Shown here one piece after another: positions 1 through 6,299 of a stretch of 7,200 nt of DNA (position 1 is the first letter of the stretch; every line of letters begins with the position of its first letter). A program made the position numbers and the translations under genes. Below the pieces are notes generated by a model, which saw only the letters and a list, made by a program, of their open reading frames with translations, had not been told where the DNA came from and did not search any database. The DNA is taken from positions 1 to 7,200 of the forward strand of contig MHEA01000012.1 in assembly GCA_001805085.1 (NCBI GenBank), written 5' to 3'. The DNA comes from Nitrospirae bacterium GWC2_57_9 (GTDB lineage Bacteria; Nitrospirota; UBA9217).

Positions 1-366
1 TTCGTTCTGGGGGAGGGTCTTGAGGGATGAAAGCCAGGTCTGGAACTCATCGCCTCGTTTTGAGAACAGATGCTGCATGTCGTCGCTTTTGAGGATTAGA
101 TAGCGTTTTTCGAAGCTGTCCTGTGCGAGGAGGGCATCGAGCATTTTATCAGCTGCTTCCTCAACGATCACATCCACTTTCACGATGCTCCTGTTGAGGT
201 TGTTGATGCGCTGAAGACTGACAAGGGCATAGGCGACCACAATGACGGTGAGAAACACGAGCGTCATATACGCCAACAGCATTTTGCGAGCTATGCTGAG
301 GCTACCAAAGAACTTGTACGGAACCAGTATTTCTAGTATGTCGGATGAGAAGGAATTTTTCTGCAT
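1..366 (-). CDS. N-terminus of a membrane sensor protein, probably a histidine kinase (partial)
   Basis: An uninterrupted minus-strand frame of 122 codons starts with ATG at 366 and runs off the window at position 1, so only the N-terminus is visible. Residues about 28-51 form one strong membrane segment (AYMTLVFLTVIVVAYALV) preceded by a short basic stretch (SIARK). The rest, about 52-122, is a polar helical region with the motif QDSFEKRYLILKS, which resembles the periplasmic helical-bundle sensor part of two-component kinases from Nitrospirota and Desulfobacterota. Neither a second membrane segment nor HAMP or kinase motifs are in the window, so a chemoreceptor or diguanylate cyclase cannot be excluded. 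The Shine-Dalgarno is weak (AGAG about 9 bases upstream), but a good promoter lies just before the gene. It follows the penicillin-binding protein gene on the same strand. I am confident it is a gene and less sure of the class. Confidence 0.7.
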   Translation of the reverse strand, partial: MQKNSFSSDILEILVPYKFFGSLSIARKMLLAYMTLVFLTVIVVAYALVSLQRINNLNRSIVKVDVIVEEAADKMLDALLAQDSFEKRYLILKSDDMQHLFSKRGDEFQTWLSSLKTLPQNE

Positions 367-393
367 GGGGGGCTCTGTGACTTTCACGGTTAC

Positions 394-422
394 AGATTAA
401 CAAACAACCGCCAGAAAGTCAA
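394..422 (-). promoter_or_regulatory. Candidate sigma70 promoter for the sensor gene
   Basis: On the minus strand TTGACT (417-422) is followed by a 17-base spacer and TAATCT (394-399), the latter preceded by TGT, which gives an extended -10 element. Transcription would start near 387, about 20 bases before the ATG at 366. The promoter fills the gap right after the stop codon of the penicillin-binding protein gene, so the sensor can be expressed independently of it. The call rests on consensus matching by eye. Confidence 0.5.
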
Positions 423-427
423 TAATA

Positions 428-2452
428 TTATGGATTTTCAGGCACTTCATCCAGAACAACAGGTTGTTCCTGGATGACCGCCGATTCATCACAATAATGC
501 CTCGGTTCCGTTCCCGCAAGGAACGCCTCACGGATCGTTAACCTGCAGCTTTCAGAAGCGAGCATCCCGGTCCGTGCATCGATATCTCTGAAGGTGATTC
601 CTTCCGGGACGTGAAAATCCTCCGGCTCCCGTCCGGCGTGTGCGTTCTTCATGAAGTCGAGCCAGATCGGCAGCGCTGCGCGTGCCCCGGTCTCGCGATT
701 CCCTATGATCCGGTGATCATCATACCCGACCCAGACGCCGGCGAGAAGAGAGGAAGAGTACCCGATGAACCAGGCGTCGCGATAATCATTTGTGGTTCCT
801 GTCTTGCCGGCTGCGGGCCTTGCCAGCTCCCGTGCTTTCCATCCCGTACCGTTTTCGATCGTTCCTTTCAGAAGGTTTGTTATAAGAAATGCGGATTCAG
901 CCCTCAGCACTTGGTCGGGAAGAGCTGTGTTTGCATAGAGCACCCGTCCGGTGCTGTCGCTTACGGTGGTGATGGAAACAGGTCCGAGGCGAACCCCGTG
1001 GTTTGCAAAGACGGCATAGGCCGATGCCAGTTCAAGCAGCGTGACGTCGGAGCTGCCGAGCGCAAGAGAAAGGTACGGAAAGAGCGTGTTCCGGATACCA
1101 AACTTATTTGCATATTCAATTGCTTGCTGTATGCCTATCCGTTCGAGCAGGCGCACCGTGGGGACGTTGAGAGACAGCGCGAGGGCACTCCTCAAAGTGA
1201 CATTCCCTTGGTGTTTCCGCGTAAAGTTCTCGGGTGTCCACGTTCGGTTCCGGTCGACCTTTATGCTCAAGGGAGAGTCTTCGAGAACATCGGCCGAGGT
1301 AAAGCCCCGATCAAGGGCGGCTGCATAAATCAAGGGTTTGAATGCGGATCCCGGCTGGCGGACCGCCTGCCAGGCCCGGTTGAACTGGCTCTCCCGATAG
1401 TCCCGTCCGCCTACCATTGCAAGGATATGGCCGGAGGACGGCTCTACCGCAACAAGCGCCGCCTGGAGCGGAATCGATGGCGTTCTCTTTTTCCCTGAAT
1501 GCCGGGCTTCGATACCGGCCAACCCGGTTCGAACCGCGTTCTCCGCATAGCCCTGCAGTTCCTCGTTGATAGTGGTGTAAATGTTCAGCCCGCCGGAGTA
1601 AAGAATGCTCGATCCAAAGCGCTCTTCAACCTGTTGCCGGACATATTCTACGAAATAGGGAGCCGCGCCCTCCGTCCTCAGCTGCGGCGCAAGGGGAAGC
1701 GCGACTTGTTTTGCAGAGTCCGCCTGTTCTTTTGTAATGACCTTCCTCTGGACCATGCGGTTGAGAACATAGGATCGTCTGCCGAGAGCGCTTTGGGGCG
1801 ATTTGAAAGGCGAGTAGTACCGGGGAGAGCGGGGGAGGCCTGCGAGAAGGGCGCACTCGGCGATGGTCAGCTCCTTTGCGCTCTTGTTGAAAAAGATACG
1901 CGCTGCCGCTTCGACACCATACGCGCCGCTTCCGAAGTATATCTGGTTCAGATAGAGGGCAAGTATCTCCTGTTTGGTATACCGCTGCTCGATTCGCAAC
2001 GCCAGGGCCATTTCCTTAAGCTTCCGGGTATAGCTCCGTTCTGGAGTAAGAAAGAGCACTTTCGCAAGCTGCTGAGTGAGCGTACTACCTCCCTCCACGA
2101 CCTTCCCGGCACGAATGTTCCGGTACAAGGCCCTCGCGATCCCCTGCAGATCCAGGCCAAAATGATTGTAAAACCGTGTATCCTCCGTTGCGATAAGCGC
2201 ATCGATCATCGTATCGGGAACGTCCCCGAGCCCGACGGGCGTCCGGTTCTCTACGTAGAATTCGGCAAGAAGACGGTTGCTGTCGGAGAAGACGCGGGAG
2301 GTTATGCTCGGCTTGTACCCTTCCAGGACCTGCACTTCAGGAAGGTCCCAGACCGAAAAAATGATGAACCCGGCCGAACCGCCGATCAGAACGGCTGCGA
2401 GTGTCAACACCAGATACACGAATATCGACGTATTCCTGTTCATGCGCGCCAT
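428..2452 (-). CDS. Class A penicillin-binding protein (PBP1A-type, bifunctional peptidoglycan synthase)
   Basis: The 674-residue protein polymerises lipid II into glycan strands (transglycosylase) and cross-links the stem peptides (transpeptidase) on the outer face of the inner membrane. Residues about 9-32 are the single N-terminal membrane anchor. The GT51 domain (about 60-230) shows catalytic Glu90 in TEDTRFYNHFG, then EGGSTLTQQLAK (120-131) and the second conserved Glu in RKLKEMALALRIEQRY. The transpeptidase domain (about 330-600) has SAFK with nucleophile Ser369 and Lys372, SLN at 427-429 and KTG at 550-552, so both activities look intact. Length is normal for the family. A C-terminal tail of about 60 residues carries Cys636 and Cys654. 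The ATG at 2452 is chosen because GAAAGG lies 4 bases upstream; the frame stays open to a TTG at 2479, which lacks a Shine-Dalgarno. It is divergent from cobA. It could be named mrcA or pbpA, but the exact class is not decidable here. Confidence 0.96.
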   Translation of the reverse strand: MARMNRNTSIFVYLVLTLAAVLIGGSAGFIIFSVWDLPEVQVLEGYKPSITSRVFSDSNRLLAEFYVENRTPVGLGDVPDTMIDALIATEDTRFYNHFGLDLQGIARALYRNIRAGKVVEGGSTLTQQLAKVLFLTPERSYTRKLKEMALALRIEQRYTKQEILALYLNQIYFGSGAYGVEAAARIFFNKSAKELTIAECALLAGLPRSPRYYSPFKSPQSALGRRSYVLNRMVQRKVITKEQADSAKQVALPLAPQLRTEGAAPYFVEYVRQQVEERFGSSILYSGGLNIYTTINEELQGYAENAVRTGLAGIEARHSGKKRTPSIPLQAALVAVEPSSGHILAMVGGRDYRESQFNRAWQAVRQPGSAFKPLIYAAALDRGFTSADVLEDSPLSIKVDRNRTWTPENFTRKHQGNVTLRSALALSLNVPTVRLLERIGIQQAIEYANKFGIRNTLFPYLSLALGSSDVTLLELASAYAVFANHGVRLGPVSITTVSDSTGRVLYANTALPDQVLRAESAFLITNLLKGTIENGTGWKARELARPAAGKTGTTNDYRDAWFIGYSSSLLAGVWVGYDDHRIIGNRETGARAALPIWLDFMKNAHAGREPEDFHVPEGITFRDIDARTGMLASESCRLTIREAFLAGTEPRHYCDESAVIQEQPVVLDEVPENP

Positions 2453-2456
2453 TATA

Positions 2457-2462
2457 CCTTTC
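2457..2462 (-). promoter_or_regulatory. Ribosome binding site of the penicillin-binding protein gene
   Basis: Minus-strand GAAAGG sits 4 bases before the ATG at 2452. It decides this start over the upstream TTG (2479), which is preceded by a pyrimidine-rich stretch, and over the ATG at 2443, which would be 13 bases away. Confidence 0.6.
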
Positions 2463-2511
2463 GGTGAAGCAAAAAGCAAAGAAGGAGAATTCCCTTTTCA
2501 ATCCCAGCTGC

Positions 2512-2540
2512 TTGTGTTTTCTCCGGCGAGATGCTATTAT
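2512..2540 (+). promoter_or_regulatory. Candidate sigma70 promoter for cobA
   Basis: TTGTGT (2512-2517), a 17-base spacer and TATTAT (2535-2540, five of six consensus bases) lie in the divergent region. Transcription would start near 2547 and give an untranslated leader of about 70 bases that includes the hairpin at 2570-2599. The -35 element is poor, which could mean an activator or low basal expression. I found no equally good promoter for the divergent penicillin-binding protein gene. Confidence 0.4.
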
Positions 2541-2569
2541 TACAGAGTTTTAAGGGGGCAGATAAGGCA

Positions 2570-2599
2570 CAGGCTGCGACTCATTTCGAGTTGCGCCTG
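2570..2599 (+). repeat. Inverted repeat forming a strong hairpin in the cobA leader
   Basis: CAGGC (2570-2574) pairs with GCCTG (2595-2599) and GCGACTC (2576-2582) pairs with GAGTTGC (2588-2594, one G-U pair). Together they make a 12-bp stem with a single bulged T (2575) and an ATTTC loop. It ends 19 bases before the cobA ATG. No T-run follows, so it is not an intrinsic terminator. I see no B12-box sequence (GCCACTG), so it is not a canonical cobalamin riboswitch. It may control access to the weak cobA ribosome binding region. Confidence 0.55.
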
Positions 2600-2618
2600 C
2601 GGATGCGACGTTGTATCC

Positions 2619-3149
2619 ATGAATGAGAACGGATTGATCATTGTTTTTACGGGAAACGGGAAGGGGAAGACAAGCGCGGCACTCGGTATCGCCCTTCGCG
2701 CCACGGGACACCGGATGTATGTTTCCCTGGTCCAGTTCATTAAAAGCGGTTCCGCGACCGGAGAGTCCCGTGCTGCCGAGCGCCTTGCACCGGAATTCGA
2801 ATTTCTGTCCCGTGGCAAGGGATTTGTGAACTGCTGCGGCAGTACCACCCCCGTCGAAGTCCATCAAAAGGCGGCTGTCCAGGCCCTGGCCGCCGCGGGT
2901 CAGAGGATGCATGCGGGGTGGGACATTCTGATCCTTGATGAGATCAACACCGCGGTTGCTCTCGGCCTGATCGGCATTCAGGATGTCCTTGCTCTGATAA
3001 AAAAGAAAGCGCCCCGGCTCCACATGATACTGACGGGTCGCGATGCCCACCCCGATCTTATCGCCATAGCGGACATGGTCACTGAAATGCGTTCTATCAA
3101 ACACCCCTATGACGAGGGGCGTCCCGCAAGAAAAGGGATTGATTTCTAA
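2619..3149 (+). CDS. cobA: Cob(I)yrinic acid a,c-diamide / corrinoid adenosyltransferase (CobA/BtuR/CobO family)
   Basis: The 176-residue cytoplasmic enzyme transfers the adenosyl group of ATP to the cobalt of a reduced corrinoid, giving the adenosylated form used in cobamide synthesis or salvage. The P-loop GNGKGKTS is at 12-19, with LILDEIN at 104-110, TGRDAH at 139-144 and the family-typical C-terminus KGIDF at 172-176. It lacks the N-terminal helix of enterobacterial CobA (about 196 residues), as in other short family members. Where the enterobacterial enzyme has GFTWD this one has GFVNC (68-72), so the Trp is absent. The frame is open far upstream, but ATG 2619 gives the family N-terminus (IIVFTG begins at residue 7). 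No clear Shine-Dalgarno is visible; GGATG lies 13 bases upstream. No other cobamide gene is in the window. The family assignment is firm; de novo versus salvage use is unknown. Confidence 0.94.
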   Translation: MNENGLIIVFTGNGKGKTSAALGIALRATGHRMYVSLVQFIKSGSATGESRAAERLAPEFEFLSRGKGFVNCCGSTTPVEVHQKAAVQALAAAGQRMHAGWDILILDEINTAVALGLIGIQDVLALIKKKAPRLHMILTGRDAHPDLIAIADMVTEMRSIKHPYDEGRPARKGIDF

Positions 3150-3157
3150 AAGTAAAA

Positions 3158-3186
3158 TTGACTTTACCGTTCTGACATGTTAACAT
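3158..3186 (+). promoter_or_regulatory. Candidate sigma70 promoter for the phoH operon
   Basis: TTGACT (3158-3163), exactly 17 bases and TAACAT (3181-3186) lie in the 49-base gap between the cobA stop and phoH. The start of transcription would be near 3193, only about 6 bases before the first phoH ATG (3199) and 21 before the second (3214). This is the best promoter in the window by eye. Its -35 hexamer is identical to that proposed for the sensor gene. Confidence 0.55.
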
Positions 3187-3198
3187 ATTTCCGAAATA

Positions 3199-4185
3199 AT
3201 GAGTGGCAATAGAATGAAAACAGCGGCCGTCATAGTGACCATAGAAGACGAATCATCCCTCCCGAGCCTGTACGGCGACATGGACAAGAACCTCAGGTTG
3301 ATCGAAAATAATTACGGCGTGATTCTGAGCGCCCGGGGAAACAGGATACAGGTCGAGGGGGAGGAAAAATCCGTAGCAAGGGCCGAACGCCTGCTGAAAC
3401 AGCTTGCCGACATGCTGTCGCAGGGCATTATCTCTCACAAGGATGAAGTGAACACAGCCATCCAGGCATCCTCGGCCGATCCTGCCGCCGCATTGAAGGA
3501 TCTCTTCCAGAAAACGATCCCTGTTTCGAGCAGAAAAAGGGCTGTCGCACTGAAGAATGAGACGCAGCGGAAGTATGTGGAAGCGATCCGGCAACATGAC
3601 ATAGTCTTTGCCATCGGTCCTGCCGGCACCGGAAAGACCTACCTGGCGATGGCGACAGCCGTTTCAGCGCTCCTTCGCCGCGAAGTGAGCCGCATTATCC
3701 TCGTTCGCCCGGCCGTTGAGGCAGGGGAAAAACTGGGATTTCTTCCCGGCGATCTCTACGAAAAGGTCAACCCCTATCTGCGGCCGCTCCATGATGCGCT
3801 CTATGACATGATCGAGACGGAAAAAGCGAACAAACTGGTGGAGCGGGGGGACATTGAGATCGCTCCGCTGGCGTTCATGCGGGGACGCACCCTGAACGAT
3901 TCTTTCATAATCCTGGACGAGGCGCAGAACACGACTACTGAGCAGATGAAGATGTTCCTGACGCGCCTGGGATTCAATTCAAAAACCGTCATCACCGGAG
4001 ACATCACCCAGATCGATCTCCCCAGCGGAAAAAACTCCGGCTTGATCGAAGTCCGGAAGATCCTGGAAGGCGTCGAAGGCATCCGGTTCGTATATTTTAC
4101 GAACCGAGACGTGGTGCGGCACAAACTGGTCCAGAAGATCATCAAGGCCTATGAAAAGTACGAGGGATCGAATGAACAAGAATGA
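3199..4185 (+). CDS. phoH: PhoH-like (YbeZ) ATPase
   Basis: A cytoplasmic P-loop NTPase of the PhoH/YbeZ family, commonly encoded beside ybeY and implicated in RNA metabolism; family members have been reported as ATPases with RNA helicase-like activity, but the role in this organism is inferred. Of 328 residues, about 28-75 form the N-terminal KH-like region (NLRLIENNYGVILSARGNRI). The ATPase core has Walker A GPAGTGKT at 140-147, VRPAVEAGEKLGFLPGD at 169-185, Walker B IILDEAQN at 237-244 and TGDITQIDLP at 266-275. Length is normal. The start is uncertain: ATG 3199 is the outermost and has no Shine-Dalgarno, while ATG 3214 has GAGTGG 7 bases upstream and gives an N-terminus nearer the family norm. 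It opens the operon, and its 3' end overlaps the HD protein gene by 14 bases. Confidence 0.95.
   Translation: MSGNRMKTAAVIVTIEDESSLPSLYGDMDKNLRLIENNYGVILSARGNRIQVEGEEKSVARAERLLKQLADMLSQGIISHKDEVNTAIQASSADPAAALKDLFQKTIPVSSRKRAVALKNETQRKYVEAIRQHDIVFAIGPAGTGKTYLAMATAVSALLRREVSRIILVRPAVEAGEKLGFLPGDLYEKVNPYLRPLHDALYDMIETEKANKLVERGDIEIAPLAFMRGRTLNDSFIILDEAQNTTTEQMKMFLTRLGFNSKTVITGDITQIDLPSGKNSGLIEVRKILEGVEGIRFVYFTNRDVVRHKLVQKIIKAYEKYEGSNEQE
4162..4166 (+). promoter_or_regulatory. Ribosome binding site of the HD-protein gene
   Basis: GAGGG lies inside the last codons of phoH, 5 bases before ATG 4172. It decides this start over the in-frame ATG at 4151, which has no comparable site. Confidence 0.7.
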
Positions 4186-5962
4186 GACCCTCCTGAAGCT
4201 TCTGCCCAAGACACACATCCCGGATCATGAGAAGGATGAGGCGCCTGCAGGCATTTCCCGGTCGGCCTTTGTGTACAACGCCGGCATTGCAGTCGTGACG
4301 GCCCTGCTCCTTGCATTCTTGCTGCTGCCCCGATTCCCGCTCCTCGAAAAAGGGGAGACTGCTACTAGCGACGTTGTCGCCCCTTATTCCATGTACATGG
4401 AATTTCCCGGACCCGATCAGACCGTCCTCTGGCATAAAGTGAACAAGGGGGAGGTCATCGTTGAAGCCGGGCACCGGGTCACCGACAGGACTGCGCAGAT
4501 TTTGAAAGAGATATCCCGCCGGGAAGGGATTGGGAACCGGGGTTTTGCCTATCTGGGCCTGGCCCTGCTTATCCTGCTCGTCCTGTACCTCTTTTACCGC
4601 GATATCAAGCGGTACCGTGCGGCACTCGTTGCAGACTCGAAAAAAATCATCCTCCTTTCCTTTCTGCTGCTCATCACGGTCATCCTGTCACAGTTCGTCA
4701 AGCACGTCCTTTCGCTCATTTCGGACAAACTGCCCCTTGATACCATCACCATAGCCTTTGCACTGCCCGTAGCTGCAGGCGCCATGCTTGTCTGCCTTCT
4801 TTTTGACTTCCATCTGGCTCTCGGTTTTTCGTTTGTCATCAGCATCCTGCTCGGTCTCCTGTTCCAGGGAGAGCCGTTCATGCCGTTCTATTACTTTCTC
4901 GGCAGCATTGTAGCCGCCTTGAGCGTGATACACTGCAAAAAAAGAACAGCGTTGCTCCGTGCAGGCGTTCTGACCGGTATCGTCAACAGCCTCTCGATTG
5001 TCGCCATCGACTTGTACAAGGGTGAACTGTTCACGAGAGGTATCTATGACATAAGCGCCGGTTTCCTCGGCGCCCTGGCAGTTTCCATGATCGTATCCGC
5101 CTCGCTCCCGTTCTTTGAATCTCTCTTCGACATAGCGACGGACATCAAGCTCCTTGAGCTGCTCGAGCCGAACCAGCCGCTTCTGAAAAAACTGATCTAC
5201 AAGAGCCCGGGAACATATCACCACAGCATCGTGATCGGGAACCTTGCGGAAGCTGCTGCGGAAGCCATCGGTGAAAATCCGCTGCTGGCCCGTGTCGGAG
5301 CGTACTACCACGACGTGGGCAAAATACGCAAACCCGAATATTTCATTGAAAACCAGCATCTATCCGAGAACAAGCATGACCGCCTTATGCCGTCCATGAG
5401 CAGCCTTATCATTGCATCTCATGTCAAGGACGGTGTTGAGGTCGCTCGGGAACATAAACTCCCGTCCGCGGTCGTCGATATCATCCAGCAGCATCATGGC
5501 ACCTCGCTGATTACTTACTTTTATCAAAAGGCGAAGGAGCTTCAGCCGCTCATCAATATCGCGGAAGGGGATTACCGTTATCCAGGCCCGCGGCCAAGGA
5601 CCAAGGTGGCTGCGATCGTCATGCTATCCGATTCCGTCGAAGCCGCATCCCGGACCCTGGACGACCCGACGCCTCAACGAATCCAGGCCCTTACCAACAG
5701 CGTGATCACCCGGATATTCCTGGACGATCAGTTGAGCAGATGCGACCTGACGCTCAAGGACCTCCGCGACATTTCACGAAACTTCAATATGGTTCTGACG
5801 GGTATCTTCCACCACCGGATCGATTATCCGGGCATGGAGTTCATGGGAGAGAAGAAACGCGGTGAACATCGGGATAAAAAACAACCAGAGGAAACGAAAG
5901 CTGCCAACGGCGCGGCTCGCGAGAAACCTCGCGAACCTGCTGCAGGACATCGGCCTTCCTGA
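4172..5962 (+). CDS. Membrane-bound HD-domain phosphohydrolase, PgpH/YqfF (7TMR-HD) family, with shortened extracellular domain
   Basis: Characterised family members (PgpH) hydrolyse the second messenger c-di-AMP through a cytoplasmic HD domain; that substrate is inferred here. In the 596-residue protein an N-terminal membrane segment (about 35-54) is followed by an extracytoplasmic part (about 55-124), a bundle of hydrophobic helices (about 125-313) and the HD domain (about 335-556). All expected metal ligands are visible: His351 in TYHHSIV, His380-Asp381 in YYHDVGK, His417 in ASHVKDG, His442 in QQHHGT and Asp487 in LSDSVEA. The extracytoplasmic part is only about 70 residues, against roughly 200 or more in typical members: its first piece (GETATSDVVAPY) and last piece (KGEVIVEAGHRVTDRT) remain and the middle is missing. 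ATG 4172 has GAGGG 5 bases upstream. Residues 564-596 are a charged tail overlapping ybeY in another frame. Confidence 0.93.
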   Translation: MNKNETLLKLLPKTHIPDHEKDEAPAGISRSAFVYNAGIAVVTALLLAFLLLPRFPLLEKGETATSDVVAPYSMYMEFPGPDQTVLWHKVNKGEVIVEAGHRVTDRTAQILKEISRREGIGNRGFAYLGLALLILLVLYLFYRDIKRYRAALVADSKKIILLSFLLLITVILSQFVKHVLSLISDKLPLDTITIAFALPVAAGAMLVCLLFDFHLALGFSFVISILLGLLFQGEPFMPFYYFLGSIVAALSVIHCKKRTALLRAGVLTGIVNSLSIVAIDLYKGELFTRGIYDISAGFLGALAVSMIVSASLPFFESLFDIATDIKLLELLEPNQPLLKKLIYKSPGTYHHSIVIGNLAEAAAEAIGENPLLARVGAYYHDVGKIRKPEYFIENQHLSENKHDRLMPSMSSLIIASHVKDGVEVAREHKLPSAVVDIIQQHHGTSLITYFYQKAKELQPLINIAEGDYRYPGPRPRTKVAAIVMLSDSVEAASRTLDDPTPQRIQALTNSVITRIFLDDQLSRCDLTLKDLRDISRNFNMVLTGIFHHRIDYPGMEFMGEKKRGEHRDKKQPEETKAANGAAREKPREPAAGHRPS

Positions 5963-6299
5963 CGCGGAGCTGAGCATCCTCTTTGTCGGAGATCGTGCGA
6001 TGCGTTCGCTGAACCGCAGATACCGGGGCAGGGACAAGACCACTGATGTCCTGTCGTTCTCTCTCCGGGAAGGAAGCTTCTCCCATATCCAACCGCAGGT
6101 ATTGGGTGATCTTGTCATTTCCGTTCCCGTCGCCGTCCGACAGGCAACAGAGGCGGGGCATTCCCTGAATCGCGAGATCGTAATGCTCCTTATCCATGGC
6201 CTGCTCCACCTGCTCGGATACGATCATGAGACCGGTGAAGGTAACGCCAGAAAAATGCGACAGCGCGAGCAGCAGTTGCTCACGAAATTTTTTTCATGA
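5862..6299 (+). CDS. ybeY: Endoribonuclease YbeY (16S rRNA maturation / ribosome quality factor)
   Basis: A single-domain metalloprotein that in other bacteria takes part in 16S rRNA 3'-end maturation and removal of defective ribosomes. The zinc-binding motif H-x3-H-x5-H is intact in HGLLHLLGYDH (His112, His116, His122). The other family blocks are present: LSILFVGDRAMRSLNRRYRG (37-56, with the conserved Arg55), TTDVLSF (60-66) and LGDLVIS (81-87). At 145 residues the length is normal. The start is GTG at 5862, with GGGAGA 11 bases upstream. It is supported by the N-terminal strand and helix (IGIKNNQRKRKL and following), which match the usual YbeY N-terminus, so the 101-base overlap with the upstream gene appears real. 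It lies downstream of phoH, its usual partner, and overlaps the next gene by ATGA. Confidence 0.95.
   Translation: MNIGIKNNQRKRKLPTARLARNLANLLQDIGLPDAELSILFVGDRAMRSLNRRYRGRDKTTDVLSFSLREGSFSHIQPQVLGDLVISVPVAVRQATEAGHSLNREIVMLLIHGLLHLLGYDHETGEGNARKMRQREQQLLTKFFS
5917..5934 (+). repeat. Perfect 7-bp inverted repeat within the HD-gene/ybeY overlap
   Basis: TCGCGAG (5917-5923), loop AAAC, then CTCGCGA (5928-5934) form a perfect GC-rich hairpin inside codons 19-25 of ybeY and the final codons of the HD-protein gene. No T-run follows, so it is not a terminator. It may be only a by-product of coding in two frames. Confidence 0.4.

Noticed and set aside
611..2467. Two long plus-strand open frames (295 and 322 codons) antisense to the penicillin-binding protein gene, in the same frame and split by one stop at 1496-1498
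   Set aside because: They are in exact codon register with the real gene, so they are broken only where that gene uses TTA, CTA or TCA codons, which are rare in GC-rich genes. The translations resemble no family and the minus-strand product has all class A penicillin-binding protein motifs.
2453..2580. Minus-strand promoter for the penicillin-binding protein gene
   Set aside because: Candidates such as TTGAAA with a poor -10, or TTATCT with TAATAA, match the consensus too weakly to report; the promoter must lie in this region but I cannot place it.
2277..2618. Upstream in-frame extension of cobA by 114 codons
   Set aside because: It would overlap the 5' part of the divergent penicillin-binding protein gene, has no domain similarity, and the CobA family starts close to ATG 2619.
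2541..2618. Cobalamin riboswitch upstream of cobA
   Set aside because: The leader is too short and lacks the B12-box sequence; only a single hairpin is visible.
2550..3104. Minus-strand open frame of 184 codons opposite cobA
   Set aside because: Shadow of cobA, with no recognisable domain or ribosome binding site.
4688..5359. Minus-strand open frame of 223 codons opposite the HD-protein gene
   Set aside because: Composition typical of a shadow frame; the plus strand encodes a complete HD protein with all metal ligands.
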